Source of the DNA: Erythrobacter sp. NAP1
Lineage (GTDB): Bacteria; Pseudomonadota; Alphaproteobacteria; Sphingomonadales; Sphingomonadaceae
Length of the DNA: 64,000 bases
Assembly (NCBI RefSeq): GCF_000152865.1
Contig: NZ_CH672390.1
Coordinates: 2,211,468-2,275,467 of the forward strand
Reading direction: 5' to 3'
Both the position numbers and the translations under genes were made by a program. The notes under the pieces are model-generated. The model was not told the DNA's origin. It did not search any database and saw nothing but the letters and a program-made list of their open reading frames with translations. Below are positions 7,916-17,222 of the stretch, piece by piece (the stretch's first letter is position 1; the number at the start of each line of letters is the position of its first letter).

Positions 7916-9010
7916 CTAGCGCGAAATCATTGTGCTGCGCGCAATGCGCGACACGAGGTTTGCCATGCCGGGGTGGTTCGCGCCTTCATAAGTCGAACCG
8001 TTGCCGAGCTCGCGGTTGAGCCGGCGGTGCGCTTCGGGAAGGTCGTGATACGGCATAGAGGGCATCAGGTGGTGCAGCGCGTGATAGCGCAGGCCAACCG
8101 GAGCCCATACCTCTGCGATGACGCCCGGCGGCGGCACATTGACGCTGTCCAGGAATTGCGCGGTCACCGTCATCGGCTCGCCCTCGTTCTCCCAAAGATG
8201 AGCCACCAGCGTGCGCAGCTGGTTGAGCAGTGCGGTGAACGAGAAGATCGCAAGCGCCACCAGAAGCGGCTTCCATCCGATGACGAAAGTGCTCGCGATC
8301 AGCGTGATCGCCCAGATGCTCGCGCCGATTTCCTGCCAGCGCACACGCTTTGCAAAATCGCCGGTCGGTGCCTTGCGACGGAAATCGGGATTGATCGCGA
8401 GGGCCGAAACTCGACCCCATGTCCAATTGCGCACGGCAGGGAAAATCGCCCCCAGCGGCACGAGAATGGCCGAGCGGATGATGAGTGCAATCGGCGCCAG
8501 CAGCGCGACGATTACGAACAGCGGCAAGCTCCAAGGCTTCATCAGTGCGAGCGGCAGGTATTCGGGATCCTCCACCGTGCCATATTGCGTGCGCTTGTGA
8601 TGGATCACGTGCACGCCTTCATACATGAAGCTCGGCGTAAGCATCGGAATGCCGACCAGCAGGTTCCACCCGGTTCGGAAACCCGGCAGCGCGTTTTTGT
8701 GAATGTGGGTGAGCTCGTGGATAAACATCAGCGCGCGGTAAAGCGCAAGCGAACCGACAAGCCCCGAAATTAGCGCGACCACGAGATTGTTCGTCAGGAT
8801 AGCCAGAGCGATCGCGCCATAGCCGAGCCCAGCCGAAATCAGCATGTCGGGCCAATAGATATTTGCCCGCGCCTCGCCCAGATCCTTGGTCAGATCGCGC
8901 GCAGCACGCAGCATGTCCTTGTCATCGGTCTCGATGAAATCGGCGCGCACCGCCTTCTGGCGAGTGACTTGAGCCGCAGTGGACGTGGTGATCGATTGGT
9001 GCATGGTCAT
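7916..9010 (-). CDS. Membrane fatty acid desaturase
   Basis: A 364-residue di-iron desaturase with the three histidine boxes HELTH, HVIHH and HALHH in the usual order, and hydrophobic segments between the first and third box. It introduces a double bond into acyl chains of membrane lipids using O2. The N-terminal 45 residues are hydrophilic and lack a fused cytochrome b5, so an external electron donor is expected. It is divergent from the YghO-like gene across 165 bases that must hold both promoters. Two more desaturase-family genes occur in the window (29710 and 57883) and are not close copies of it. Confidence 0.85.
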   Translation of the reverse strand: MTMHQSITTSTAAQVTRQKAVRADFIETDDKDMLRAARDLTKDLGEARANIYWPDMLISAGLGYGAIALAILTNNLVVALISGLVGSLALYRALMFIHELTHIHKNALPGFRTGWNLLVGIPMLTPSFMYEGVHVIHHKRTQYGTVEDPEYLPLALMKPWSLPLFVIVALLAPIALIIRSAILVPLGAIFPAVRNWTWGRVSALAINPDFRRKAPTGDFAKRVRWQEIGASIWAITLIASTFVIGWKPLLVALAIFSFTALLNQLRTLVAHLWENEGEPMTVTAQFLDSVNVPPPGVIAEVWAPVGLRYHALHHLMPSMPYHDLPEAHRRLNRELGNGSTYEGANHPGMANLVSRIARSTMISR

Positions 9011-9175
9011 GGCTGTTGGCAGTCGTAAGTGGCGTGTCCTTACCGCAAGTCAGGGGCTCTCGGCAAACCGGGTTTGTTTATGGCTGTGATCGATTGGGTT
9101 GGCGACTGGACATTGCGCGACTAGGTACGCAGGCCAAATCGTAAGATATTCATACACGATCGAGGAAAACCCCGC

Positions 9176-10342
9176 GTGAACGAGCGCCAGATAAGCATTG
9201 AGCCCGTCTCCGACAAGAAAGGGCGTGCGCGCTTCGTCGACCTTGGGCGCGATTTTGCCGCAAAAGTGCCCAATTCCGTGCCGCAACTGCGCAGCGAACA
9301 GCTTGAATTGGTCAATCCGGACAAAAACCCGTTTTTCGGCCATGCTCGCGCGCAACTCTTCATCGCACATCGAGGCGGGCGTCCGGTGGGCAGGATTTCT
9401 GCTCATATTGACGAACTTGCCCTGCAGATGCCGCCAGAACAGGGCTTCGGCCCCGGCACCGGCATGTTCGGCTATTTCGATGCCGAAGATGAAGACGTCG
9501 CAAAAGAGCTTCTGCGCACAGCTCAGGAATGGCTCGCCAAGGAGGGGATGACCAAGATCGTCGGTCCCATTTCGATGTCGATCTGGGAAGAGCCGGGTCT
9601 GCTCGTTCGTGGCCAGGATCATGCTCCGGTTATCATGATGGGCCACCATCCGGCACAATATGCGGGCTGGATCGAAAATGCCGGATTTGCTCGCGCCAAG
9701 ACGCTCTACACCTACGATCTCGACGTCAGCCACGACTTCCCGCCACTGATCCAGCGGATCGTCAAATCGGGCGAACGCAATTCGAAGATCACGGTCCGAC
9801 AGGTTCGCAAGGCCGACTGGGATGAAGAGGTCGACAAGATTCTCGGTATTCTGAACGATGCGTGGTCCGACAATTGGGGTTTCATCCCGCTCACCCCTGA
9901 AGAGATCGCGCATACCGGCGTGAAGCTTCGACCGATCATCCATGAAGAACTGAACATGATCGCCGAGGTCGACGGGCGCGCGGTGGCTTTCATGCTGACC
10001 TTTCCCGACGTGAACAACGTTCTGGCGCGCACGAATGGCAAGCTGTTCCCCTTCGGCTGGTTCCACATGCTGCGCTGGCTGAAGAACCCGACCGGCTCGG
10101 ACATGCGGGTGCCGCTTATGGGTGTGCTGAAGGAATTCCAGAATTCGCGCCTCGCAAGCCAGCTGGCTTTCATGATGATCAGCTACATCCGGCGAAACGC
10201 ATCGCAGCGCTTTGATTCGCAGCGCGCAGAGATCGGCTGGATCCTCGATGACAATCAGGGGATGGTAGCAATCGCCGATGCCATCGACAGCTCGATCAAC
10301 CGCGAATACGCGATCTATGAAAAGCCGCTTTCGGCAGGCTGA
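9176..10342 (+). CDS. YghO-like GNAT-related protein
   Basis: A 388-residue cytoplasmic protein that I recognise as similar to the YghO-type family of long GNAT-fold proteins. Supporting segments are FFGHARAQLFIAHRGGRPVG (beta strands of an acyltransferase fold), KIVGPISMSIWEEPGLLV, and DNWGFIPLTPEEIAHT. The start is the GTG at 9176, with GAGGA nine bases upstream. No ATG suits the frame better. The substrate is unknown. A hairpin 27 bases after the stop ends the unit. Confidence 0.65.
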   Translation: MNERQISIEPVSDKKGRARFVDLGRDFAAKVPNSVPQLRSEQLELVNPDKNPFFGHARAQLFIAHRGGRPVGRISAHIDELALQMPPEQGFGPGTGMFGYFDAEDEDVAKELLRTAQEWLAKEGMTKIVGPISMSIWEEPGLLVRGQDHAPVIMMGHHPAQYAGWIENAGFARAKTLYTYDLDVSHDFPPLIQRIVKSGERNSKITVRQVRKADWDEEVDKILGILNDAWSDNWGFIPLTPEEIAHTGVKLRPIIHEELNMIAEVDGRAVAFMLTFPDVNNVLARTNGKLFPFGWFHMLRWLKNPTGSDMRVPLMGVLKEFQNSRLASQLAFMMISYIRRNASQRFDSQRAEIGWILDDNQGMVAIADAIDSSINREYAIYEKPLSAG

Positions 10343-10361
10343 TCACAAGTCTTGAGACGGA

Positions 10362-10448
10362 AAGATTAAAGGCCTCCACTTACGGAAAGTGGAGGCCTTC
10401 GGGATCGTATCACAGCCGCTCGGACGGGAGAAGAATCGGCAGTGACAG
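10362..10448 (-). ncRNA. Candidate small RNA antisense to the yghO-phyR gap (speculative)
   Basis: On the minus strand GGAAC (10479-10475), a 16-base spacer and CATT (10458-10455) resemble the EcfG stress promoter GGAAC-N16-CGTT, with one -10 mismatch. About 50 bases further on lies a perfect 13-bp hairpin (10399-10369) followed on this strand by TTTAATCTTT, a reasonable terminator tail. Together they would give a transcript of about 87 nt next to phyR. No expression evidence is available. Confidence 0.25.
10369..10399. terminator. 13-bp hairpin downstream of the YghO-like gene
   Basis: Arms AAGGCCTCCACTT (10369-10381) and AAGTGGAGGCCTT (10387-10399) pair perfectly around ACGGA. On the plus strand it is followed by CGGG and has no T-tract; on the minus strand it is followed by TTTAATCTTT. 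It may work in either direction. Confidence 0.65.
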
Positions 10449-10622
10449 AAAATAAATGATCTCCCTCAATTTCGGTTCCCAAACAATTTTCGAAAAATGT
10501 ATACAAGGTTCCTGCACACGCTTGCCGCGCGGGATCTCGGTAAAGCGGTTGCAGCAAATGCAAGAGCCGTCTAGGCGACTAAGTCATTGAAACAGAACCA
10601 AGTGGCGAACGGGGAGTCGGCC

Positions 10623-11420
10623 ATGAGTTTGAGCCAGAAAATCGCATCGCATTTGCCATACCTCAGACGGTATGCACGTGCTCTTACTGGCTCGCAGGCA
10701 GCCGGCGACTCGATGGTGCGCCTGACGCTTGAAACCGCTCTCGCTGACGAGGCCCTGAGGCAGTCGCTCAACGAAGGCAGAGTTCCGCTCTATCGCCTCT
10801 TCCTCCAGGTTCTTGCCAAAGAGAAAACAGAAAGCCCGACAAGCGCGGCCGATGCATCCAAGCGCGAAGCCGCTGCGCAAGGCCGGCTGGGCGGAATCAC
10901 GCCTGCAAGCCGCAAGGCACTGCTCCTCACGACGGTAGAGGAGTTCTCCCTCGCAGAGGCAGCACAAGTGATGGAACTCGATCTCGACAAGGTCGAGGCC
11001 CTGGTCGCGGACGCAATCGCAGAGCTTAACAGCGAACAAGCGGCACAGGTCATGATCATCGAGGATGAACCGATGATCATGGTACAGCTGGAAGACCTTG
11101 TGCTTTCCATGGACCATCAGGTTTGCGGCAGGGCGACAACGCACAAAGAAGCCATCCGGGCGGTGCAGGCTCACAAGCCCGACCTTGTCCTTGCCGATAT
11201 CCAGCTTGCCGACGGGTCTTCAGGGGTCGAAGCTGTGGCGGAAATCCTCACGCAGATCGATGTCCCGGTGATCTTCATTACCGGGTTCCCCGAAAGGCTG
11301 CTGACCGGCGAAACTACCGAGCCCACTTATCTGGTTACCAAACCATTCCGCGAGGAAACCGTTAAAGCAACTATCAGTCAGGCCCTGTTCTTCGCCTCGC
11401 CACGGCACAAGGCTGCCTAG
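10623..11420 (+). CDS. phyR: General stress response regulator PhyR
   Basis: PhyR is the anti-anti-sigma factor of the alphaproteobacterial general stress response: when phosphorylated it binds NepR and frees EcfG. The 265-residue protein has an N-terminal EcfG-like sigma domain (region 2/4 mimic, about 1-135) and a C-terminal receiver domain. The acidic pocket (IIEDEP), phosphoacceptor Asp192 (LADIQLADGSSG), Thr in IFITG and the Lys in TKPF are all present. The start at 10623 has GGGGAG six bases upstream; the ORF could extend to 10587. No stress histidine kinase gene is nearby. nepR-ecfG follow after 87 bases. Confidence 0.95.
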   Translation: MSLSQKIASHLPYLRRYARALTGSQAAGDSMVRLTLETALADEALRQSLNEGRVPLYRLFLQVLAKEKTESPTSAADASKREAAAQGRLGGITPASRKALLLTTVEEFSLAEAAQVMELDLDKVEALVADAIAELNSEQAAQVMIIEDEPMIMVQLEDLVLSMDHQVCGRATTHKEAIRAVQAHKPDLVLADIQLADGSSGVEAVAEILTQIDVPVIFITGFPERLLTGETTEPTYLVTKPFREETVKATISQALFFASPRHKAA

Positions 11421-11507
11421 ACCTTGTCACTAGGCATGCGAGAAAAAGAGATGCAATTTGGCATGAAGCCTCGGGCACTGTAGGGCTAGGCGGGCACAGA
11501 GCGAAGC

Positions 11508-11756
11508 ATGGCAACCGAGAAGAAATCCGAAATCGACCCTTCGTCCAGCGAAGGCGACAAGACTTCCGACAAGGAAAATGAAGCACCGGCATGGGCTGAT
11601 GGGCTCAAGGAGCTTTACGATTCGGTTGTCGACGAACCATTACCGGACTCGTTCCTTGAGCTTCTGGAAAAGTTCGACGATGAGCCGGCCGCCAAAGACA
11701 GCGACCCGAAAGGCAACGGCCAGGATTCAGCTAATACTTCGGATAAGTCCAACTGA
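11508..11756 (+). CDS. nepR: Anti-sigma factor NepR
   Basis: An 82-residue acidic protein that sequesters EcfG until phospho-PhyR displaces it. The core helices are clear in GLKELYDSVVDEPLPDSFLE, the NepR signature (LYxxVVxEPLPDxF). The flanking tails are disordered and rich in Ser, Asp and Lys, as usual. The stop overlaps the ecfG start by one base (TGATG), so the antagonists are translationally coupled at a set ratio. Confidence 0.95.
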   Translation: MATEKKSEIDPSSSEGDKTSDKENEAPAWADGLKELYDSVVDEPLPDSFLELLEKFDDEPAAKDSDPKGNGQDSANTSDKSN

Positions 11757-12382
11757 TGGGTGATGCCAAGCAACCACCGCCCGTGAGAACTGCGGCTGAA
11801 CGCGCGCAGTTCAAGCGCGACCTTACCGAAGTCGTCCCTCACCTGCGCGCATTTGCACGCGGCCTTTGCGGGCATCCCGATCTTGCCGACGATCTGGTGC
11901 AGGAAACGCTGCTCAAGTCCTGGGCCGCGCAAGACCGGTTCCAGCCGGGAACGTCGATCCGCGCATGGACATTCGTGATCCTTCGCAACGCCTATCTCAC
12001 CGAGATGCGGCGCAACCGGTTCCGAGGCGACTACGATGAGACGACAGCAGAGCGCATCCTGACCGCGCCTGCCGACCAGGAAGAACCGATCCACCTGTCC
12101 GACCTGCATCGCGGGCTTCAGGCCTTGCCGCCGGAGCGGCGCGAGGCGCTGTTGCTGGTGGGCGCTGGTGGTTTTTCCTACGAGGAAGCGGCCGATATCT
12201 GCGGCTGTGCGCTTGGCACCATCAAGAGCCGCGTGGGGCGTGCCCGTGCCGCGCTCAATGACATGCTGAGCAAAGGCAGTCTGCCAGACGAAAACCGTGG
12301 CAAGGACAGCGCTCATCGCTCGATCCTTGATGAGCTGGACCGTGTTGTGGGCGGCAGCGCGAAAGCATCGCCCTCCGAATAA
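11756..12382 (+). CDS. ecfG: ECF sigma factor EcfG of the general stress response
   Basis: A 208-residue ECF sigma factor of the EcfG group that directs RNA polymerase to GGAAC-N16/17-GTT promoters. Region 2 is seen in HPDLADDLVQETLLKSW and the following AWTFVILRNAYLTEMRR; region 4 is seen in LPPERREALLLVGAGGFSYE with the HTH AADICGCALGTIKSRVGRAR. The 35-residue C-terminal extension is charged. It is partnered with nepR immediately upstream and phyR further upstream. I see no convincing EcfG box before phyR or nepR, so autoregulation is not shown by the sequence. Confidence 0.94.
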   Translation: MGDAKQPPPVRTAAERAQFKRDLTEVVPHLRAFARGLCGHPDLADDLVQETLLKSWAAQDRFQPGTSIRAWTFVILRNAYLTEMRRNRFRGDYDETTAERILTAPADQEEPIHLSDLHRGLQALPPERREALLLVGAGGFSYEEAADICGCALGTIKSRVGRARAALNDMLSKGSLPDENRGKDSAHRSILDELDRVVGGSAKASPSE

Positions 12383-12473
12383 AGTGAGAAGCCGGTCGGC
12401 GGCTAAGACCTAAGTGCTTGCGCGCGCTAGGCGCACTGCAATACAGTCCTGCCTGAACGCCAGGGGGGCATGC

Positions 12474-13637
12474 ATGGACAGCGAGGGAACTGACAAGACC
12501 GCAGTGTCGGACGACGCGTCGCCCGCTCGCTCGCGTTCGCTGGACGAATTGCGGCTCCTTTCCGCGCTTGTCTTGCTTCTCGGCTTTGGCGCCTTTCTCG
12601 CGCTGCCCTTCGTCCTGTCGCATATGTCAGTGGTGTTTTTGCCGATTGTCGCGGCACTCGTGCTGACGATCCTGCTTTCCCCCCTTGCCGACTGGATGGT
12701 TCGCTCAGGCATTCCCAACGCGCTCGCTTCGCTGAGTTCGCTGCTCATGTTCTTTGGCGTCTTGGTCGCTGCGCTCGCCCTGATCCTTCAACCGGCTGCC
12801 GCGCTGTTCGAGCGGATGCCGGAAATCATCGCGCGGGTGAGCGAGCGGTTCGCCGAACTGCAAGCCGAGTTTGCATGGGTGTCGGGCATCGACGAGCAGA
12901 TGTCAGGCGCGATGGGCGAAGGCGACACGCGCGAAGTCGTGATCGCCGCGCCCAGCATGCTCGAAGAGATCGCATTCGCAACGCCCAGCGTCGTCGTGCA
13001 GGTGCTGGTCATGTTCCTGATGGCGTTCTTCATGATCGAAGCGCGTGGCCGGATGCGCCGCAGCCTGCTGTTCGACCGCGCCAGCTTCGGGTCGAGCGTG
13101 CGCGCCGCACGCGCCATCCGCGAAGTGCAGGACCGGGTGGCCGCCTACATCATCACGGTGAGCATGATTAACGCAGGGCTTGGCATAGTCGTGGGCCTCG
13201 CCGCATGGGCCTGGGGGCTCGATGCTCCAATCATGTGGGGCGGGCTCGCCATGATTCTGAATTTCATCCCCTATATTGGCCCGCTCGCACTGATGGCGCT
13301 GCTCGCCGTGTTCGGGCTTGGCACGGCGGACACGATCTGGCTCGGCCTTGTTCCGGCGCTTTCCTACATGGTCCTTAACGCGATCGAGGGGAACGCGGTC
13401 ACGCCTTCGATCCTAGGGGCGCGCTTCACCATGAGCCCGGTGATGATCCTCATCGCGCTGTCCTATTTTACCTGGATTTGGGGCGCGATTGGGGCGCTGT
13501 TGTCGGTCCCGATCCTGCTGACGCTGACGGGCCTGTTCGACCATATCGGCAAGCCCAACGTGATCGGGTTTCTCTTCGGCGAACCCCTGTTCACGGGCGA
13601 GGAGCCCGAAGCGCCGCTTCCCGAAGGTCTTGGCTGA
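12474..13637 (+). CDS. AI-2E family transporter (PerM-type)
   Basis: A 387-residue polytopic membrane protein with paired helices at about 35-90 and a large soluble loop around 105-165. A C-terminal bundle carries the conserved NFIPYIGPL and the terminal GAIGALLSVPILLTL. Members export small molecules; the AI-2 label is historical and some members act as Na+/H+ antiporters, so the substrate is open. The chosen ATG at 12474 has AGGGGGG six bases upstream. It lies 91 bases after ecfG, so it may share stress transcription. It converges tail to tail with the DAACS symporter. Confidence 0.85.
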   Translation: MDSEGTDKTAVSDDASPARSRSLDELRLLSALVLLLGFGAFLALPFVLSHMSVVFLPIVAALVLTILLSPLADWMVRSGIPNALASLSSLLMFFGVLVAALALILQPAAALFERMPEIIARVSERFAELQAEFAWVSGIDEQMSGAMGEGDTREVVIAAPSMLEEIAFATPSVVVQVLVMFLMAFFMIEARGRMRRSLLFDRASFGSSVRAARAIREVQDRVAAYIITVSMINAGLGIVVGLAAWAWGLDAPIMWGGLAMILNFIPYIGPLALMALLAVFGLGTADTIWLGLVPALSYMVLNAIEGNAVTPSILGARFTMSPVMILIALSYFTWIWGAIGALLSVPILLTLTGLFDHIGKPNVIGFLFGEPLFTGEEPEAPLPEGLG

Positions 13638-14948
13638 CTATTGCCGCGAGCGGTCGACCGCGCTCACCACCGCAACATTCATCGTCACGTTGGCAAGCGT
13701 GCGCATAATGTCGGGCAGCATCTCGACCGCGACCAGCAGGGCGAGCGGCTCGATCGGCACGCCCATCGCGAGCGCGATGGGGCCGATCGACACGACAAAG
13801 CTGATCGAACCGGGCAGGCTGACCGACCCGACAGAGATGATCACCGCGACTGCAATCCCTGCGAGCATGAGCGGCCATGCCACCTCAATCCCCGCCAGCT
13901 GCGCGACATACAGCGCGACGGCGAGGTTCATCGCCACGCTGGTCGCGCGGAAGATCGCGACTGCAAGCGGCAGTACGAACTCCGAGGTCGCCTCTCGCAA
14001 GCCCAGGCGCCCGGCGCTGTCCAGCATGGCAGGAAGACTGGCGAGCGAGCTTTGCGTCGAGACCGCGACCGCCTGTGCCGGGATCAGCGCTTTGGCGAAG
14101 CGCAGCGGCCCAATACCGCCGAGCACCGCCGCGATGACGTAAGCCAGCACGAGGATGAACACACCCATGCCCGCAACGACAAGGATATAGTGCGCAAGCG
14201 CCGCAAACGCCCCGCCTCCGCTTTTCAGCCCGACCCCGAAGGCAAGCGCCAGAACCCCGGCGGGCGCTGCCCACAGCACCCAGCCGATTACGACCAGCAT
14301 GGCGTTGGCGATGGCATGGAAGAAGCCGAGCAGGCGCTCGCCCTGTTCATCCGGCAAGCGAGAAATCGCGAGCGCGAACAGCGCGAAGAACACCGTCAGC
14401 GGGAGCATTGAAGTCTCTGCCGCTGCGGCGATCACGTTGGGCGAAACCAGCGAGGCGACGAAGTCCAGAATGTCGGGCACTTGCTGTTCGCCCACAGGTA
14501 CTTCGGCAAGGAAGGCGCTTGCCCCATCAGGGATCGGCACGGCGGAAAGCAGCGGCGGCAAAACGCTCGCGGTGAACAGGCCGCCAAGGATCGACACTCC
14601 AAGCACCAGCGCGATGAAATAGCGTGCCGCCGCACCCGCCCTCGCCGCACGGCTCATTTGCGCGATGCCGAGGACCAGCAGCGAAGCGACCAGCGGGATG
14701 ATGGTCATCTGAAGCGCGCGCAGCCATAGCGTGCCGACCAGCGCGGTCGTCTCAAGGAACCAGTCGGGCAGCGCAGCACCGGCGAGCAGGACACCCGCGC
14801 CAAGGCCTGCAATCAGCGCGATAAAGGTCGCAATGACCGGCAGTCGGATCGTGACGAGCTCGAAAGGGCTGCCTGCGTCTTTGCCGATTGCCTCGCCGCC
14901 GGGCGCCTCTGGGGTGCTGTTCAAACCGTTTTCCTTGCCTCGGCGCAA
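13638..14948 (-). CDS. Dicarboxylate/amino acid:cation symporter (DAACS family)
   Basis: A 436-residue secondary transporter of the SDF/GltP-DctA family. It has 8 or so hydrophobic segments, the serine-rich re-entrant loop region ([18 protein letters not shown]) that binds substrate and cation, and the conserved late helix with [20 protein letters not shown]. It takes up C4-dicarboxylates or acidic amino acids with Na+ or H+; which one cannot be decided. Its start is divergent from glmM with a gap of 112 bases, and its stop directly abuts the convergent AI-2E family gene. Confidence 0.85.
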   Translation of the reverse strand: MRRGKENGLNSTPEAPGGEAIGKDAGSPFELVTIRLPVIATFIALIAGLGAGVLLAGAALPDWFLETTALVGTLWLRALQMTIIPLVASLLVLGIAQMSRAARAGAAARYFIALVLGVSILGGLFTASVLPPLLSAVPIPDGASAFLAEVPVGEQQVPDILDFVASLVSPNVIAAAAETSMLPLTVFFALFALAISRLPDEQGERLLGFFHAIANAMLVVIGWVLWAAPAGVLALAFGVGLKSGGGAFAALAHYILVVAGMGVFILVLAYVIAAVLGGIGPLRFAKALIPAQAVAVSTQSSLASLPAMLDSAGRLGLREATSEFVLPLAVAIFRATSVAMNLAVALYVAQLAGIEVAWPLMLAGIAVAVIISVGSVSLPGSISFVVSIGPIALAMGVPIEPLALLVAVEMLPDIMRTLANVTMNVAVVSAVDRSRQ

Positions 14949-15060
14949 TTCTCGCCGGATTGCTCATGCGAGGCGAGAGGCCCCTTCCCTTCGCGCGTTA
15001 CCTGCGTCATTAGCGCCTGACAATTCCAACACCGACCAGCGATGGGGGCAGTTTCACGAT

Positions 15061-16398
15061 ATGGCGCGCAAGTTCTTCGGTACTGACGGGATCAGGGGTC
15101 GCACCAATGCAGGCGTGATGACAGCGGCGACCGCCATGAAGGTTGGCCAGGCAGCCGGGCATTACTTCGTGCGCGGCGGCCACCGGCACCGGGTCGTGAT
15201 CGGCAAGGATACGCGCCTGTCGGGCTATATGATGGAGAGCGCTCTGGTCGCGGGCTTCACCAGCGTCGGCATGGATGTGATCATGACCGGCCCCCTGCCC
15301 ACTCCGGCCATCGCGATGCTGACCCGCGAAATGCGCGCTGATCTGGGCGTGATGATCTCGGCGAGCCACAATCTGTTTCCCGACAACGGGATCAAGCTGT
15401 TCGGCCCCGACGGGTTCAAGCTTTCCGACGAAGCCGAATCTGAGATCGAGGCGCTTCTCGATCAGGAGCCGCAACTGGTCGAAGCGGAAAAGATCGGGCG
15501 CGCGCGCCGGATCGAGGATGCGCGTGGGCGCTATCTCAATGCGATCAAGCAATCGGTCGGCAGCGATATCCGGTTCGATGGCCTCAAGGTCGTCGTCGAT
15601 TGCGCGCACGGAGCGGCGTATCAGGTTGCTCCCAGCGCGATCTGGGAGCTTGGCGCAGAGGTCGTGACGCTTGGTGTCGAACCCAATGGGATTAACATCA
15701 ATGACGGCGTCGGCTCGACGGCAATTGAAGCGGTGCAGGCCAAGGTGGTCGAAGAAGGCGCGGATATCGGCATCGCGCTCGATGGCGATGCTGACCGGCT
15801 GATCGTGGTCGATGAGAAAGGCCGCAAGGTCGACGGCGACCAGATCATGGCCGCGATCGCCACACGCATGCACGAGAAGGGTGCGCTTACCGGTGGCGGC
15901 GTGGTGGCGACAGTCATGTCGAACCTCGGGCTTGAGCGCTATCTCGGCGGGCTCGGCCTCACGCTCGAACGCACCAAGGTCGGCGACCGTTACGTGCTCG
16001 AGCGCATGAAGGAAGGCGGCTTCAACGTGGGCGGCGAGCAGTCGGGGCACATGATCCTGCTCGACCATGCCACCACGGGAGACGGCACGGTTGCCGCGCT
16101 GCGCGTCATTGCGAGCCTCGTGCGCTCGGGCAAACCTGCAAGCGAGATCCTGCATAAATTCGAACCTGTGCCGCAGCTTCTGAAGAATGTCCGCTATGAC
16201 GCAGGCGCTCCGCTCGAAAACAAGACCGTGAAGGCGGTGATCGCCGAAGTCGAAGGCGAGCTTGAAGGAAAGGGCCGCCTCGTCATCCGTCCCTCGGGCA
16301 CCGAGCCGGTGATCCGCGTCATGGCCGAGGGTGACGATTCCAGTCAGGTCGAAAACGTCGTCGACCGCGTGTGCGACGCGGTGCGCGCAGCGGCTTGA
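15061..16398 (+). CDS. glmM: Phosphoglucosamine mutase GlmM
   Basis: GlmM converts glucosamine-6-phosphate to glucosamine-1-phosphate, the step before UDP-GlcNAc for peptidoglycan and LPS. The protein has 445 residues, standard for the family. The phosphoserine loop is ISASHN with Ser102, the same number as in E. coli. The metal loop is DGDADRL, the sugar loop GGEQSGH and the phosphate-binding loop [12 protein letters not shown]. An open frame extends far upstream to 14731 but the family start [13 protein letters not shown] is at 15061. thiD follows two bases after the stop. Confidence 0.97.
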   Translation: MARKFFGTDGIRGRTNAGVMTAATAMKVGQAAGHYFVRGGHRHRVVIGKDTRLSGYMMESALVAGFTSVGMDVIMTGPLPTPAIAMLTREMRADLGVMISASHNLFPDNGIKLFGPDGFKLSDEAESEIEALLDQEPQLVEAEKIGRARRIEDARGRYLNAIKQSVGSDIRFDGLKVVVDCAHGAAYQVAPSAIWELGAEVVTLGVEPNGININDGVGSTAIEAVQAKVVEEGADIGIALDGDADRLIVVDEKGRKVDGDQIMAAIATRMHEKGALTGGGVVATVMSNLGLERYLGGLGLTLERTKVGDRYVLERMKEGGFNVGGEQSGHMILLDHATTGDGTVAALRVIASLVRSGKPASEILHKFEPVPQLLKNVRYDAGAPLENKTVKAVIAEVEGELEGKGRLVIRPSGTEPVIRVMAEGDDSSQVENVVDRVCDAVRAAA

Positions 16399-16400
16399 AG

Positions 16401-17216
16401 ATGGCCAAGGCCCCGCCTCGTATTCTCTCGATCGCTGGTTCGGACTCTTCCGGGGGTGCCGGGATTCAGGCCGACATCAAGACCATCGCGATGCTCGGCG
16501 GCTATGCGATGACCGCCATCACATCGGTCACCGCTCAGAACAGCGTCGGCGTGCAGGCGATCGCCCCCATGTCGGGTGACGTGGTCGCGCAGCAGATCGC
16601 TTCGTGCATCGACGATATCGGCGTGGATGCGATCAAGATCGGGATGCTACACGATGCCGAGATCATCGCGGCCGTGGCCGATGCTCTCGATGGCGTGTCG
16701 GTCCCGATCGTGCTCGATCCGGTGATGATTTCGACCAGCGGATCGGCGCTGATCGATCCGAAGGCCATAGCAGCGCTTCGCGACACGCTGTTCCCGCGCG
16801 CTGCACTGATCACCCCCAACGTGCCTGAGCTTTCTCACCTGCTTGAACGAAGCCTCGGCACCTCGCTTGAGATGGCAGAAGCCGCAGAGGAGCTTGCGAA
16901 CAAGTGCGGCGCTGCCGTGCTCGCCAAGGGCGGGCATACCGAGGATGCTCGCATCGTCGACGTCCTCTACGCGCCCGACAGCGCGCTGGGTGCACGCGCA
17001 GTGCAGTTCGAGCATGCCCGGATCGACACGCCGCACACGCATGGCACGGGCTGCACGCTGTCATCGGCAATCGCGACGCTGCTAGGCCACGGCCAGCCGC
17101 TCGAACATGCCGTGCGGCTGGCGCGCAACTTCGTGCTGCGCGCCATCGAGGAAGCGCCCGGATTTGGTGCAGGCAATGGCCCGCTGGGCCATCACGCCGT
17201 CAGGAGCCTCAAGTAG
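16401..17216 (+). CDS. thiD: Hydroxymethylpyrimidine/phosphomethylpyrimidine kinase ThiD
   Basis: ThiD phosphorylates HMP and HMP-P to HMP-PP for thiamine synthesis. The 271-residue ribokinase-fold protein begins SIAGSDSSGGAGIQADIKT, the nucleotide and substrate signature, and continues with GGYAMTAITSVTAQN and, near the end, the HTHGTGCTLSSAIA anion-hole motif with the catalytic Asp position replaced by Cys as usual in ThiD. The start at 16401 is only two bases after glmM, so they are co-transcribed although the pathways differ. It ends 6 bases from the convergent LOG-family gene. Confidence 0.95.
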   Translation: MAKAPPRILSIAGSDSSGGAGIQADIKTIAMLGGYAMTAITSVTAQNSVGVQAIAPMSGDVVAQQIASCIDDIGVDAIKIGMLHDAEIIAAVADALDGVSVPIVLDPVMISTSGSALIDPKAIAALRDTLFPRAALITPNVPELSHLLERSLGTSLEMAEAAEELANKCGAAVLAKGGHTEDARIVDVLYAPDSALGARAVQFEHARIDTPHTHGTGCTLSSAIATLLGHGQPLEHAVRLARNFVLRAIEEAPGFGAGNGPLGHHAVRSLK

Positions 17217-17222
17217 CGCCGG

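Noticed and set aside
10508..10512. Second minus-strand GGAAC before phyR as an EcfG box
   Set aside because: No CGTT-like -10 at 16 or 17 bases; followed by GAAA.
14731..15060. Upstream extension of glmM
   Set aside because: It runs antisense through the start of the DAACS symporter gene; family start is [13 protein letters not shown] at 15061.
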